From VXOI01 sp965197575 (GTDB lineage Bacteria; Chloroflexota; Dehalococcoidia; Lucifugimonadales; UBA3495), in NCBI GenBank assembly GCA_965197575.1, contig OZ240214.1, positions 3,596,001 to 3,660,000 of the forward strand: a stretch of 64,000 nt of DNA, read 5' to 3'. Shown here piece after piece: positions 1-9,170 of this stretch; position 1 is the stretch's first letter, and every line of letters starts with the position of its first letter. The notes under the pieces are model-generated. The model made no database searches and was not told the DNA's origin. It saw only the letters and a program-made list of their open reading frames with translations. A program made the position numbers and the translations under genes.

Positions 1-1187
1 TTGTGCGCCGTGGCTGTGATGGCCTTGGGCGCTCCCAGATGGGCTTTCTTCCGGCGCAGGAAGGCGCCCAAGGCACTGTTGGAGCGGTGCAGCGCGTTGG
101 CCGCCAGACGCAGCGCCGCCGCGGCCCGGTTGCCGCTGGCCTTGGTCTTTGAGCTCATGACCCGGCCGCCGGTGATGCGGTTGTTGGGACTCAGCCCCAG
201 CCAGGAGGCGAAGTGCTTGGCGCTGGGCCATTTGGTCATATCGGCGCCAATCTCGCTGATCACCTTCAGGGCTGTGTACGCGTCCACGCCGTCGATCCTG
301 GTCAGATCCACTCCCGTCATCCGATATAGTTGGCCTTGGACATCGAAGCGGGGCGCGTTCTTCTGATTGCGCTTCTTGCCGTTGGGAGCCGGAGGCTCAC
401 CGTCGCTGCGGTCTTCAAACTGCTCCAGTTGGGCTTCAATCTCCCGGTCGCACTCGGCAATCCTGGCCTGATACGCCCGGTACAGCTCCAGGGCCTGGGT
501 CAGCTCGAAGATGTGCTCCCCCCGCCAATGCCCCTGCAGCGACTTGGCGATGGTCGCCTCGTCGGCCTTGATCCTGCGGTCGCGCAGCCGCGCCAGCGTC
601 CGGGGGTCCCTTTCCCCGCCCACGATGGCCTCGATGATGTCCATGCCGGTCTTGCCCGTGATGTCTCTGATGACGTGCTGGAGCTTCACGTTCATCTGGG
701 TCAAGGCCTTCTGCATATGCTGGATGTGGTGGGAAGCGTACTCCACCAGCATGGCCCGCTGCCGCAGGTAGCTGCGCAGGCGCCGGATGTCCCCGTCAGG
801 CCGGAAGGCTCCCGACAGCAGGCCGTAGGTGTGCAACTGCTGCAGCCACTGGCAGTCCTGCACGTCGGTCTTGCGCCCGGGCACGTTCTTGATGCGGCGC
901 GGGTCCACCAGCATCACCTCGAAACCCCGCTCCTCCAGCACCGCAAACAGTGGTATCCAGTACACTCCCGTCGACTCCATGACCACGGCCTCCACGCCGC
1001 ACTCCATCAGCCAATCGGCCAGGCGATACAGGTCAGCCGTGAAGGCCTCAAACTCCTGCACCGGCTGCTCCGTCCGGTCGGCGGGAACCGCGACGAAATG
1101 GCTGGTGGCGCCCACGTCGATGCCCGCCGCGTTCAGGTTCAGCTGGGACAGCCCCGCCGGCTCTGCGCCACTCTTGCTTCTGCTCAT
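1..1187 (-). CDS. IS110 family transposase (3' end cut by window edge)
   Basis: About 395 codons are readable on the minus strand; the C-terminus lies beyond position 1. IS110 transposases are DEDD recombinases with an N-terminal RuvC-like fold and a C-terminal serine domain. Visible are an N-terminal IDVGATSHFV stretch, an ESTGVYWIPLF block, a DPRRIKNVPGRKTD block and, late in the protein, a SWLGLSPNNRITGGR block, all matching the second copy at 1559-2992. The start at 1187 follows a GGAGGG Shine-Dalgarno and aligns with the start of the second copy. No frameshift is seen, so it may be active if its missing end is intact. The family is certain. Confidence 0.93.
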   Translation of the reverse strand, partial: MSRSKSGAEPAGLSQLNLNAAGIDVGATSHFVAVPADRTEQPVQEFEAFTADLYRLADWLMECGVEAVVMESTGVYWIPLFAVLEERGFEVMLVDPRRIKNVPGRKTDVQDCQWLQQLHTYGLLSGAFRPDGDIRRLRSYLRQRAMLVEYASHHIQHMQKALTQMNVKLQHVIRDITGKTGMDIIEAIVGGERDPRTLARLRDRRIKADEATIAKSLQGHWRGEHIFELTQALELYRAYQARIAECDREIEAQLEQFEDRSDGEPPAPNGKKRNQKNAPRFDVQGQLYRMTGVDLTRIDGVDAYTALKVISEIGADMTKWPSAKHFASWLGLSPNNRITGGRVMSSKTKASGNRAAAALRLAANALHRSNSALGAFLRRKKAHLGAPKAITATAH

Positions 1188-1189
1188 CA

Positions 1190-1390
1190 GTCCCTCCACG
1201 ATTACCGTGTAGGCGGGTCGCCGGAGGGAGCCACCGACAACGTACAGTCTCCCGAACGGGATCGCCTCTGGTGGGGCGTCACCAATGATGCAGTCGCACG
1301 ACTCCCGGACCACGCTACCCAACGGGCAATACGCACCAGTGTCTGCTCGGTCTTGGTCCGGACGACACGCCTCGCCATGAGCATACATTC
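1190..1390 (-). ncRNA. Candidate IS110 bridge RNA region, copy 1
   Basis: This non-coding leader upstream of the IS110 transposase aligns with the leader of the second IS110 copy although neither codes. Plus-strand blocks GTCACCAATGATGCAG (1278-1293) and AACGGGCAATA (1321-1331) recur at 3084 and 3127 with exactly the same 43-nt spacing. IS110 subgroup elements are known to encode a structured bridge RNA in this position. The exact RNA ends, the fold and the target- and donor-binding loops were not determined here. Confidence 0.5.
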
Positions 1391-1401
1391 TGGGCGTGCT
1401 C

Positions 1402-1552
1402 ACCAGTTAGTCGCCTCTGCACAGGCCGGGCACGGGCATAACTTTGCTCCCCACTAACTTAAGATGTCACGCCGTGGCCGCTGGGTCGGACTCACCAGTT
1501 AGTCGCCTCTGCACGGGCCGGATACGGGCATAACTTTGCTATCGAGTAACTT
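1402..1552. repeat. Two copies of the 92-bp repeat between the IS110 elements
   Basis: The stretch between the two IS110 transposases holds almost two units of the repeat arrayed at 16318-16808. Each unit contains a segment of about 57 bp starting with AGTTAGTC and ending in GACTAACT or a variant, followed by a linker of about 35 bp. The second unit runs to within a few bases of the 3' end of the second transposase. It is therefore either the insertion target or part of the element ends. Confidence 0.8.
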
Positions 1553-1558
1553 AGGTTT

Positions 1559-2992
1559 TCACGCGCCGGTCGCGGCCGTTGCCAGGAGCAGCTTCGGTGC
1601 CTGGCCCTGATCATCGGATACATGTACCAGTTCGTAGCCCAGCTGCGCCGCCCTCCGTTTCGCCGAGCGCAAGGCTCTCTGGCGATACTGGCTCTCGTAG
1701 TATTCCGCGCCGGCATCGACGTAGTCCTGTCCATACCGCAACATGGCGTAGATGATTCTGGCCAGCTTGTGCGCCGTGGCCGTAATGGCCTTGGGCGGTC
1801 CCAGATGCGCCTTCTTGCGGCGCAGGAACGCTCCCAACGCACTGTCGGAGCGGTACAGGGCGTTTGCCGCCAGTCTCAAAGCTGTCGCCGCCCGGTTGGT
1901 GCTGGGCTTGGTTCGGGAGCTGATGACCCTGCCTCCGGTGACCCGGTTATTGGGACTCAATCCCAGCCATGAGGCGAAATGCTTGGCCGTTGGCCACCTT
2001 GCCATATCGGTGCCTACCTCGCTTATTACCTTCAACGCCGTGTAGGCGTCCACGCCGTTGATCCGGGTCAGGTCCACTCCGGTCATCCGAAACAGGTGGC
2101 TCCTGACGTCAAAGCGGGGCGCGTTCCCCTGGATGCGGTTCCGCCTGGGCTGTTCTGCGGGTGCAGCGCCGCCGCTGCGGTCGGCAAACCGCCCCATGTG
2201 GACTTCAATCTCCTGGTCGCACCCGGCAATCTTGGACTGATACACCCGGTACAACTCAAGGGCCTGTGTCAGCTCGAAGATATGCTCCTCCCGCCAGTGC
2301 CCCTCCAGCGATAGGGCTATGGTCTCCTCGTCGGCCCTGGTCCTGGGATCCCGAAATTGCGCCAGCTTGCGGGGGTCTCGCTCGCCGCTCACAATGGCTT
2401 CGACGATGGCCATACCGGTCTTGCCGGTGATGTCGCTGATGACGTGCTGGAGCTTCACGTTCATCCGGGTCAGCGCCTTCTGCATATGCTGAACATGCTG
2501 GGCCGCATATTCCACCAGCATGGCCCGCTGCCGCAGATAGCTTCTCAAGCACCGGATGTCGGCCTCGGGCCGGAAAGCCGCCGACAGCAGGCCGTAGGTA
2601 TGTAGCTGCTGTAGCCACTGGCAGTCCAGCACGTCGCTCTTGCGTCCGGGCACGTTCTTAATGCGCCGTGGGTCTACCAGCATCACCTGGAACCCCCGCT
2701 CCTCCAAGACTCCGAAGAGCGGTATCCAGTAGACTCCGGTGGATTCCATGGCCACTGTCTCCACACTGCACTCGGCCAGCCAATCGGCCAGGCGATACAA
2801 GTCCGCAGTGAACGCGGCAAACTCGCGCACCGGTTGCTCGCAGCTGTTTTTCGGCACCGCCACGAAGTGGCTCCCGGCGCCCACGTCCACTCCCGCCGCA
2901 CCAAAATTCACCCGCGATAGTTCCGCCGGCAGACCCTCCCGCCTGCTGGAGGCCTTCACTGCCGGTTTGGCACTCCTGTTGCGTGTGCTCAT
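1559..2992 (-). CDS. IS110 family transposase
   Basis: This is a full-length 477-residue IS110 DEDD transposase. The N-terminal domain carries GVDVGAGSHFVAV, ESTGVYWIPLF and DPRRIKNVPGRKSD. The C-terminal domain carries the Transposase_20-type block SWLGLSPNNRVTGGRV followed by a basic, serine-containing stretch. The start at 2992 is chosen because it aligns with the start of copy 1; longer in-frame starts at 3007 and 3013 exist. The stop lies only a few bases from the flanking repeat. It is clearly homologous but not identical to copy 1, so the two are related elements rather than a recent duplication. Confidence 0.93.
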   Translation of the reverse strand: MSTRNRSAKPAVKASSRREGLPAELSRVNFGAAGVDVGAGSHFVAVPKNSCEQPVREFAAFTADLYRLADWLAECSVETVAMESTGVYWIPLFGVLEERGFQVMLVDPRRIKNVPGRKSDVLDCQWLQQLHTYGLLSAAFRPEADIRCLRSYLRQRAMLVEYAAQHVQHMQKALTRMNVKLQHVISDITGKTGMAIVEAIVSGERDPRKLAQFRDPRTRADEETIALSLEGHWREEHIFELTQALELYRVYQSKIAGCDQEIEVHMGRFADRSGGAAPAEQPRRNRIQGNAPRFDVRSHLFRMTGVDLTRINGVDAYTALKVISEVGTDMARWPTAKHFASWLGLSPNNRVTGGRVISSRTKPSTNRAATALRLAANALYRSDSALGAFLRRKKAHLGPPKAITATAHKLARIIYAMLRYGQDYVDAGAEYYESQYRQRALRSAKRRAAQLGYELVHVSDDQGQAPKLLLATAATGA

Positions 2993-2999
2993 TGTCCCA

Positions 3000-3205
3000 T
3001 CCGCCATTACCATGTAGGCGTGTCGTCAGGGGGTGCTACCGGCACGTCACAATCTATCGAACGGGAGCGCCCCCGAAAGGGCAGTCACCAATGATGCAGC
3101 CGTGGGACACCCGGACCATGCTGAATAACGGGCAATATGCGCCACTGTCAATTCGGTCTTATCCTGGACGACACCGCCCGCCACGATCGTACCTGACCGG
3201 TGTCC
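3000..3205 (-). ncRNA. Candidate IS110 bridge RNA region, copy 2
   Basis: This leader of the second IS110 transposase shares ordered blocks with the leader at 1190-1390, including GTCACCAATGATGCAG (3084-3099), a CCCGGACCA block and AACGGGCAATA (3127-3137). Variable stretches lie between the blocks, the pattern expected of a structured RNA with changed guide loops. The boundary to the flanking repeat is near 3207. Structure and expression are not shown. Confidence 0.5.
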
Positions 3206-3207
3206 TC

Positions 3208-3262
3208 TCCAGTTACTCCCCTCTGCACGGCCCGGTCTCGGGCATAACAATGCTTAATACTA
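3208..3262. repeat. Diverged copy of the IS110-flanking repeat
   Basis: The sequence starts CCAGTTACTCCCCTCTGCAC and continues through GGGCATAA, matching the 57-bp part of the repeat at 16318-16808. It is interrupted by the left end of the IS5-type element at 3260. A reverse-strand counterpart of its end is not seen after the IS. Confidence 0.7.
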
Positions 3263-4150
3263 GGGCGTGTTTGCAAACTCAATTGGTGGAGTTAAACTGA
3301 CTGGCATAAATAGAATGCGGAGGTGAGGGAGTGGGACGAGGGGACTTGACAGACGAGCAGTGGCAGCGGCTGGAGCCGTTGCTGGCAGCGCAGAAACCAA
3401 GGACCGGACGGCCTGGCAAAGACCATCGTGCTGTCATCAATGGGATCATGTGGGTACTGCGCACCGGAGCTCCTTGGCGGGACTTGCCGGAGCGATTTGG
3501 CCCCTGGCCTACGGTAGCCAGCCGGTTTTACCGGTGGCGGAAGCAGGGAATGTGGGACCGGCTCCTGGCTGAGTTACAACAGAAGGCTGATGCCGCTGGG
3601 CAGATAGACTGGGAGGTCCATTACGTGGATGGGACCAACGTTCGGGCCCATCAACACGCTGCCGGCGCAAAAAAGGGGGGGAGACCAGGCGTTAGGCCGC
3701 TCCCGGGGAGGCTTTGGAACGAAAGTCCACGTGCGAGTTGAGGGCAGGGGCAAGCCGGTGGCCTTCGTTCTGACCCCTGGGCAGCAGCATGAGGCCACGG
3801 TGTTTGAAGAGCTAATGACTCGTGGGGCGGTGAAAAGACGCGAGGGCGGCCGTCCCCGAATAAGACCCCAGCGGGTCTGTGGCGACAAAGGTTACAGCAG
3901 CCGGAAGATTCGGGCCTATCTGCGACGGCGGGGAATCCGCCACACCATCCCACGGAAAAAGAATGAGCGGCGCAATGGCCCCTTCGACCGGGTCCTGTAT
4001 CGGACTCGTAACTTGGTGGAGCGGTCAATCAACCGCCTAAAGCAGTTCCGCCGTATCGCCACCCGGTACGAAAAGAATGCTGAGAATTATCTGGCGATGC
4101 TGCACATCGGGTCAATTCTACTCTGGTTATAGTTTGCAAACACGCCCTAG
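3260..4150 (+). mobile_element. IS5 family insertion sequence with 20-bp perfect inverted ends
   Basis: The ends are perfect inverted repeats: 3260-3279 begins CTAGGGCGTGTTTGC and 4131-4150 ends GCAAACACGCCCTAG. The outer CTAG at each end may be a duplicated target rather than IS sequence. The single transposase is split into two frames. The length of about 890 bp fits the IS427-type group of IS5. It interrupts a copy of the repeat linked to IS110. Confidence 0.9.
3331..4132 (+). CDS. IS5 family transposase in two reading frames
   Basis: The N-terminal frame (3331-3741) starts with GTG after a strong GGAGGTGA site and carries the DUF4096-like domain and the first DDE aspartate (YVDGTNVRAH). 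The C-terminal frame continues through GRSRGGFGTKVHV to VCGDKGYSSRKIRAY and ERSINRLKQFRRIATRYEK, giving the rest of the DDE domain. The switch falls on a run of six A and seven G at 3669-3681. Going from the first frame to the second needs a +1 (or -2) shift, not the usual -1. It may therefore be transcriptional slippage, a disabling indel or a homopolymer sequencing error. Confidence 0.85.
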
Positions 4151-4152
4151 TT

Positions 4153-5134
4153 ACCTGAGTTCGGGAAAGGGATGCCTCCCAAAGAAAGAACGGGTATTCT
4201 TTCTGGTAGACGATACCAAGGAAGCATCCTTCATGAGTCTGCTTAAACTGTTCTGTGATGCCGATGATTTCTGGCAAGCTTTCCAACCGCATTGGCGCCG
4301 GGTCACGCTGGTGCAATCCCCGGAGCGGAGGGTTCGCGCACCACAGTTATCCCCCAGCGAGACCATGACGATTCTCATTCACTTTCACCAGTCCCACTAC
4401 CGCACCTTCAAAGCCTACTACACTGAATACGTCCAACCCCGCCTTAGCGCCGAATTCCCGGACCTGGTCAGCTACAACCGCTTCGTTGAGTTGACTCCTA
4501 CCGTGCTCATCCCGCTGTTAGCCTACCTGCAACAGCGCCAAGGCAGTTGCTCCGGCCTGGCCTTCGTGGATGCCACCGCCATCAAGGTATGCCATAACAA
4601 ACGGATTCCACGCCATCGGGTCTTTGCGGGTATCGCAGCGCGGGGCAAGACCTCGATGGGTTGGTTTTACGGCTTCAAACTTCACCTGACCGTCAATGAC
4701 CGGGGCGAAATACTGGCTTGCCGGCTAACTCCGGGCAACGTGGATGACCGCAAGCCGCTGCCGGACCTGGTTAAGACCCTGTTTGGCAAGCTCTTGGGAG
4801 ACAAAGGCTACATCTCCCAACCGCTGTTCGAACAACTGCTGGCCCAGGGATTGGAGTTAATCACGCCCCGGCGCAAAAACATGAAGCAGCGCCCGTTGCC
4901 CCCGGAGGACAAACTGTTGTTACGGAAGCGGGCGGTTATTGAGACCATCAACGACCAACTGAAGAACATTTCCCAAATTGAACACACCCTTCACCGGAGC
5001 GTGGCTAACTTCCTGGTCAACCTGGTCTGTGGCTTAATCGCCTACTGTCACCAACAGAAAAAGCCTTCCCTCCACATCCCAGAACAGCAACTTCAGCTTC
5101 TACCTCATCCCTTTTAGCTTTCCCGAACTCAGGT
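4153..5134 (+). mobile_element. IS982 family insertion sequence
   Basis: Inverted ends ACCTGAGTTCGGGAAAG (4153-4169) and its complement (5118-5134) enclose a single IS982-type transposase. The left end is two bases from the right end of the IS5-type element. The right end falls on the stop codon of the broken HNH gene. No convincing target duplication is visible, which suggests a deletion or rearrangement after insertion. Confidence 0.88.
4233..5117 (+). CDS. IS982 family transposase
   Basis: This 294-residue DDE transposase has the usual IS982 length. The catalytic stretch shows FVDATAIKVCHNKR, GFKLHLTVNDRGEI, LLGDKGYIS and RAVIETINDQLKN, which carry the two aspartates and the glutamate. 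The start at 4233 lies inside the element; an upstream in-frame ATG at 4077 is in the neighbouring IS5 and is rejected. The frame is open throughout, so the gene may be functional. Confidence 0.93.
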   Translation: MSLLKLFCDADDFWQAFQPHWRRVTLVQSPERRVRAPQLSPSETMTILIHFHQSHYRTFKAYYTEYVQPRLSAEFPDLVSYNRFVELTPTVLIPLLAYLQQRQGSCSGLAFVDATAIKVCHNKRIPRHRVFAGIAARGKTSMGWFYGFKLHLTVNDRGEILACRLTPGNVDDRKPLPDLVKTLFGKLLGDKGYISQPLFEQLLAQGLELITPRRKNMKQRPLPPEDKLLLRKRAVIETINDQLKNISQIEHTLHRSVANFLVNLVCGLIAYCHQQKKPSLHIPEQQLQLLPHPF

Positions 5135-5565
5135 TATTCACACACCACGCCATCCTTCGGCGTCGCGCATGTACTGATAGGCTGGGTGCCCGCGGTGGAC
5201 CGGCGCGATGCCGTGGGCCCGGGCTTCGGCGCAGGACGATCCTGCCGTTCCCGTTGTCGTCCCACAGGGCCAGGGCGTCCACGTCAGGGCCAGGGGTTGG
5301 GGTTGCCGGAGCGGTTGGAGTTGAGGCTCCCGGCGCCAGCACGACCAGCTCGGTTGATTCGCACCCTGACAGAACCCTGTCGACGGCGTCCGCCTCAGAT
5401 TGGTCGATGGTGAGCCCGTATTGGCGGCGGACCCGGATGGTTCGGTCGACGTACCAGCACTCGTTCAGCTCGGGGAGCCACTCGGCTACGTCGTTATCGA
5501 CCTTCAGAGCGGGTGGCCGGCGGCTGCGGCCTCCGGCGGTGCCTGTGCCGCTCCTCGAGGGCGCC
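5135..5565 (-). pseudogene. Remnant of an HNH-type nuclease with excalibur-like tail
   Basis: Minus-strand translation gives PALKVDNDVAEWLPELNECW and SEADAVDRVLSGCES, as in the C-terminal part of DUF1524/HNH-type proteins. A Pro/Thr linker and a calcium-binding excalibur-like motif (DDNGNGRI, then CAEARAHGIAPV and VVCE in another frame) follow. The frame breaks near 5240 and again near 5160. The N-terminal catalytic half is missing. The final stop overlaps the end of the IS982 element. It is a dead fragment. Confidence 0.75.
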
Positions 5566-5606
5566 GCATATGCTATTTTGCCGCAGTCCCGAACGCAGCC
5601 GGGCCG

Positions 5607-5635
5607 TTGACATAAGGGGAGACGGCGATTATTAT
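5607..5635 (+). promoter_or_regulatory. Sigma70-type promoter of the lipoprotein gene
   Basis: TTGACA at 5607-5612 and TATTAT at 5630-5635 are separated by 17 bp. Transcription would begin near 5642, which makes ATG 5666 more likely than ATG 5645 as the start of the downstream gene. Confidence 0.65.
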
Positions 5636-5665
5636 CCCGGCGCCATGCCGGGAGCTGAAAACATC

Positions 5666-6787
5666 ATGCAAAGCCATCTGCCTCTCCGCTGGACAATCAT
5701 TCTGTTCGCCGCCGTCCTGCTGGTGGGCATGCTGACAGCGTTGGCCTGTGGGCCGGCGGCTCCGGGAGGACAGGATGCCAAGCCCACGGTTGAGACCGGG
5801 GCGACCCCCATGCCGACTTCTGCACCCGGCGCAGGGACGTCTCCTGATGACCTGCCGGGATTGGATGCCTTGCTTCGAGCTCGCGTAGCCGAGCATGAAG
5901 CAGCGCAGTCGTCATCGGAAGGCGCCAGAGGGACACCTGAATTGGTTGGCATATTCATTTCTATTGGCGCCAGTGAGAGCAGCGTTGAGATACAGGACTT
6001 GCTGGTCTCTCGCGGCGCAACTTCGGTGCGAACTACCGGTTCTAGCAATACGAATATTTTAGCCGACGTGCCGGCATCGGTCCTGAGAACGCTGTCGGAA
6101 CGCACGGATATATCTCGCATGAAGGAAGTCCCTCTGCCGTATCCCAAAATGGACAGCGGACTCAATGGATTGGCCGTGCTCTACGCGGCAGGATTGCTGC
6201 CCGATGAGGATACCGACCCCACGTTCGCCAGGATGGTCATTGTCATCGACGGCACTGGCGATGAGTACGACGCGATAAAGCGGTTTCTGGATGACGGCGG
6301 CGCGGTAATGGCGCACGGTAACGCGCCTATAAATGACACTTACAAACCGATAGGCATGCTGGTGGCCTACGTGCCAGTCCGCCTGTATGCAGAGTTGCAT
6401 GGGAAGCCCGGAATTTTCGACATTTCACACGAATGGTATCCGGTCCCGCCCGAGAGGCGTTTTACAGACCATGGGGAAGAGGGACCGGGGGCGACTGAAA
6501 AGTCAGTCGGCGGTTCAGCACCAGGCAGCGAAAACGGCGTTAGGTCCCCTATTATACCGTCGCCCGAGTTGCAGCCCACGCCTGCTGGCGGCGCCGTCGC
6601 CCATGCCGCCGCCGCTTGGCATTCCGAAAATTACGAAGGCCTGAATGTCAAGGTTGGCATCATTGATCTCGGATATGACGGCTACCAAGCTCTAATACCT
6701 CAACTAAAGCCAAGGTGGAATCCACATTTTTGGGCAACGAAGATCAGCCCAGCTCGTCCGGCGAAGATCTTCCTCCCGTACTTGTAG
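5666..6787 (+). pseudogene. Lipoprotein with start of a subtilase-like domain, truncated by a MITE
   Basis: The N-terminus is a lipoprotein signal: basic MQSHLPLRW, a hydrophobic stretch and a LALACG lipobox. About 270 residues without a recognised fold follow, then a Pro/Ser-rich linker. The last native stretch, NVKVGIIDLGYDGY, resembles the first strand of a subtilase (S8) domain with its Asp. At 6702 the gene runs into the left inverted repeat of a MITE and the frame ends inside it at 6787. The catalytic His and Ser parts are absent. The product would be a secreted, membrane-anchored but inactive fragment. Confidence 0.6.
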
Positions 6788-6855
6788 GACGGCTAGGACG
6801 GCCTGGCGCCGCCACTTGACCTCCGCCATATGCACATCCCACCTTGGCTTTAGTT
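6702..6855. mobile_element. MITE copy 1
   Basis: This element of about 154 bp has inverted ends beginning AACTAAAGCCAAGGTGG and no transposase. It shares its ends, a CCGTACTTG block and a GACCTCC-N-CATATGCACAT-type block with copies at 13150-13296 and 17102-17247. It truncates the lipoprotein/subtilase gene. Confidence 0.82.
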
Positions 6856-6867
6856 TCGTATTCTCTG

Positions 6868-7312
6868 CTAACTGCTCAGCTCCCGCTGTGCCTTCTTCCG
6901 TGCGCCCCTGGCGGCGTCGTCCTTCCGCCGAGCCTGCCGGTGCTTCTCGGCACACGTCTCGCACCTGGTTTGATTGGGGATAGCAGAATTGGAGCAGTCC
7001 TTGCACTTGCCCGTTTCCTTAGCGATCTGGCTCTGTTTCCGGCGTTGTTGCCGGTTGTATTCCTGCCGTTCGGGAGTTTGGCTTCTGGCCCGTTCATATT
7101 CCCTGCGTTCTTCGGGCGTCTGCGTGGGCCTTGGCTGGTTGGCTTTCTTGGCCCGCGAGTCCGGTGTCCCAGCGTTTCGAAGTGTATTCTCCTGGTGTCC
7201 GGTTTCAGTTGTGCCTGGGGTGGCTTTCTGTTTGGAGTAATTCCTTTCGGGTTTGATCCTTCTTCCGGTGGCTATGACAAAGCTGGATTCAAAGATGCGC
7301 TCTTTAGAAAGT
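6868..7312 (-). pseudogene. Zinc-ribbon-type small protein, N-terminus lost
   Basis: The minus-strand frame ends at 6868 and encodes a very basic, Gln/Arg-rich protein. It has a zinc-binding pattern GKCKDCSNSAIPNQTRCETC (two CxxC pairs) followed by AEKHRQARRKDD. It has no convincing start before the frame meets the surface-protein gene on the other strand near 7315, so it looks 5' truncated. The family is not recognised. The CxxC knuckles suggest nucleic-acid or metal binding, which is an inference. Confidence 0.45.
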
Positions 7313-7315
7313 CCC

Positions 7316-8820
7316 GTTCCGACGGGTTGGACAACGTCTCCTACAGCTACCAGTGGATACGGAATGACGGGGCCACGGACGCGGACATCCAGGACGCTAC
7401 TGGGGCCAGCTACAGCCTGGCCGACGCCGACGAGGGCAAGACCATCAAGGTGAGGGTGTCCTTTACCGACGATGCGGGCCACCACGAGACGCTGACCAGC
7501 GCAGCGACGGCCTCGGTAGAAGCCCGTCCCAACTCACCCGCCACGGGAGCGCCGACGATCAGCGGTACGGTTCAGGTGGGAGAGACGCTGACTGCGAGCA
7601 TGTCCGGCATCGCGGACACCGACGGGTTGACCAGTGTTGCCTATAGCTACCAGTGGATACGGAACGACGGCAGTTCGGACACTCACATCCGGGACGAGAC
7701 CGGTTCCACATACACCGTCACGCCGGCAGATGCTGCGAGAGCCATCAAGGTACGCGCTACCTTCACCGATGACGCCGGTAACGAGGAGTCACTCGTAAGC
7801 GAAGCAACGGCCCAGGTGCCGGCGATCTGGACCGGGACGGTCACGGTCGGAAGCGACCCCGATGGCTCCGACTGGACCGGCTACTCGCTTTTTAACGGCG
7901 GCATGGGGTCGATAACGGCGCCGGACTTCGAACTGGGGGGCGTAAAATACGCGGTCCAGTTTGTGATTCACGATCAGTCCGGTCTGTACCTTGGTCTGAA
8001 GAGCGAACTTGCCACGGCCTTTTCCCTCTACGTCGCATCAGCGAGCTTCGAATCCACGGATGCCTCGTTCCGAAGGGGCGACAACTCCTTCATCTACCAC
8101 TGGCAGGGTGTCGATCCGGACTGGTCCGTCGGCGAAGATGTCGAGGTTGCTCTGTTCGACGCGACTGAACCTGAGACTCCCGCCAACTCGCCGGCCACCG
8201 GAGCGCCGACCATCAGCGGGACCGCGCAGGCGGGGGAGACGCTGACGGCCAGCACATCCGGCATCGCCGACTCCGACGGGCTGACCAATGTTTCGTACAG
8301 CTACCAATGGATATGGAATGACGGCACGGATGACTCGGACATCTCCGGCGCGACGAGCAGGACCTACACGCTGGTTGATTCCGACGAGGGCAACACAATC
8401 AAGGTGAGGGTGTCATTCACCGACGATGCGGGCAACGAGGAAACTCTGACCAGCGCGGCCACTGGTGAAGTTGTGGCGGCCCCATCGCTTCTAACCGTCA
8501 GCCTGGAATCCAGTCCCGAGAGCCATAACGGCACGGATGTATTCACCTTCCAAATCCGGTTCAGCGAGGAGCTCAAGCTGAGCTACAAGACCCTTCGGGA
8601 CCATGCCTTCACGGTGGATGGTGGAACGGTGAAACTAGCGAAACGGCAGGTGAAGGGCAGCAACATTGGCTGGACGATCACCGTTGAGCCGGATTCCGAG
8701 GCGGCAGTGAGAATCGTCCTGCCCGCCACCACCGGCTGCGACGCCACCGGCGCCATTTGCACCGGGGATGGCAGAAAGATGTCCAACTCGCTGGACTTCA
8801 CCGTCTCCGGTCCCGACTAA
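7316..8820 (+). pseudogene. Surface protein with Ig-like repeats, 5' truncated
   Basis: From about 7316 the frame encodes Ig-like repeats of about 88 residues (pattern NSPATGAPTISGT, VSYSYQWI, DEGKTIKVRVSFTDDAG): one partial, one complete at 7531-7815 and one complete at 8185-8480. A distinct domain at 7830-8160 separates them. The C-terminal 110 residues (SHNGTD, YKTLRDHAFTV, ATGAICTGD) are shared with the protein ending at 13073. Upstream in-frame sequence to 6844 has no repeat character and crosses a MITE, so the native start and signal peptide are gone. It was probably an exported adhesion-type protein. Confidence 0.65.
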
Positions 8821-8958
8821 CCTCGACAGACATAAGCCGGATATCGGATGCGGTACCAGTCCTCCGGTATCCGGCAGCGCCAGAGCCCCCGCGTCACCGC
8901 TTCGCCGAAAGCTGTACTGGCCCCGGCTTGGCCGATCATGCCGGCCAGACACAAGAAA

Positions 8959-9008
8959 TTGCACGGTAATTGTCACCGTAGCGGGGTTGATTTGCACGTA
9001 AATGTCAC
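8959..9008. promoter_or_regulatory. Direct repeats TTGCACG-TAAnTGTCAC
   Basis: Two near-identical copies, TTGCACGGTAATTGTCAC and TTGCACGTAAATGTCAC, start at 8959 and 8992, 33 bp apart (about three helical turns). This spacing suits cooperative regulator binding on one DNA face. No partner protein can be named. Confidence 0.35.
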
Positions 9009-9111
9009 ACAAGTGTTGTAGACTTTGTCCAGGCCTGCTGTCGGCAGGGCAGTTCTCGATTGGGATTCGAATCGTCAGTGGCTCTATGGCCGCAAGTAAC
9101 TAAGGAGGTGG

Positions 9112-9165
9112 ATGATGACATTCAGGGTTAACCACCGCCTCCGCGAGTATCGGAGAAACTGGTAA
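9112..9165 (+). CDS. 17-residue open frame with perfect Shine-Dalgarno
   Basis: TAAGGAGGTGG sits directly before ATGATG. The product would be MMTFRVNHRLREYRRNW, strongly basic, ending in TAA at 9163-9165. It could be a leader peptide or the surviving first codons of a gene interrupted by the IS630 element. There is no homology evidence, only the strong initiation signal. Confidence 0.35.
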   Translation: MMTFRVNHRLREYRRNW

Positions 9166-9170
9166 AAGCA

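Larger units (their letters stand above)
1553..3207 (-). mobile_element. IS110 family insertion sequence, copy 2
   Basis: It consists of one transposase gene (1559-2992), a very short 3' end and a long 5' non-coding end, the layout of IS110-subgroup elements, which lack terminal inverted repeats. Copies of the AGTTAGTC repeat flank it on both sides (1495-1552 and 3208-3262). The ends are therefore placed by where the repeat homology stops, accurate to about 10 bp. Confidence 0.7.

Noticed and set aside
330..1457. Long plus-strand open frame antisense to the first IS110 transposase
   Set aside because: It is a GC-rich shadow of the transposase gene with low-complexity composition.
1..5134. 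Composite transposon formed by the IS pair
   Set aside because: The two IS110 copies flank no passenger gene and the IS5 and IS982 have unrelated ends.
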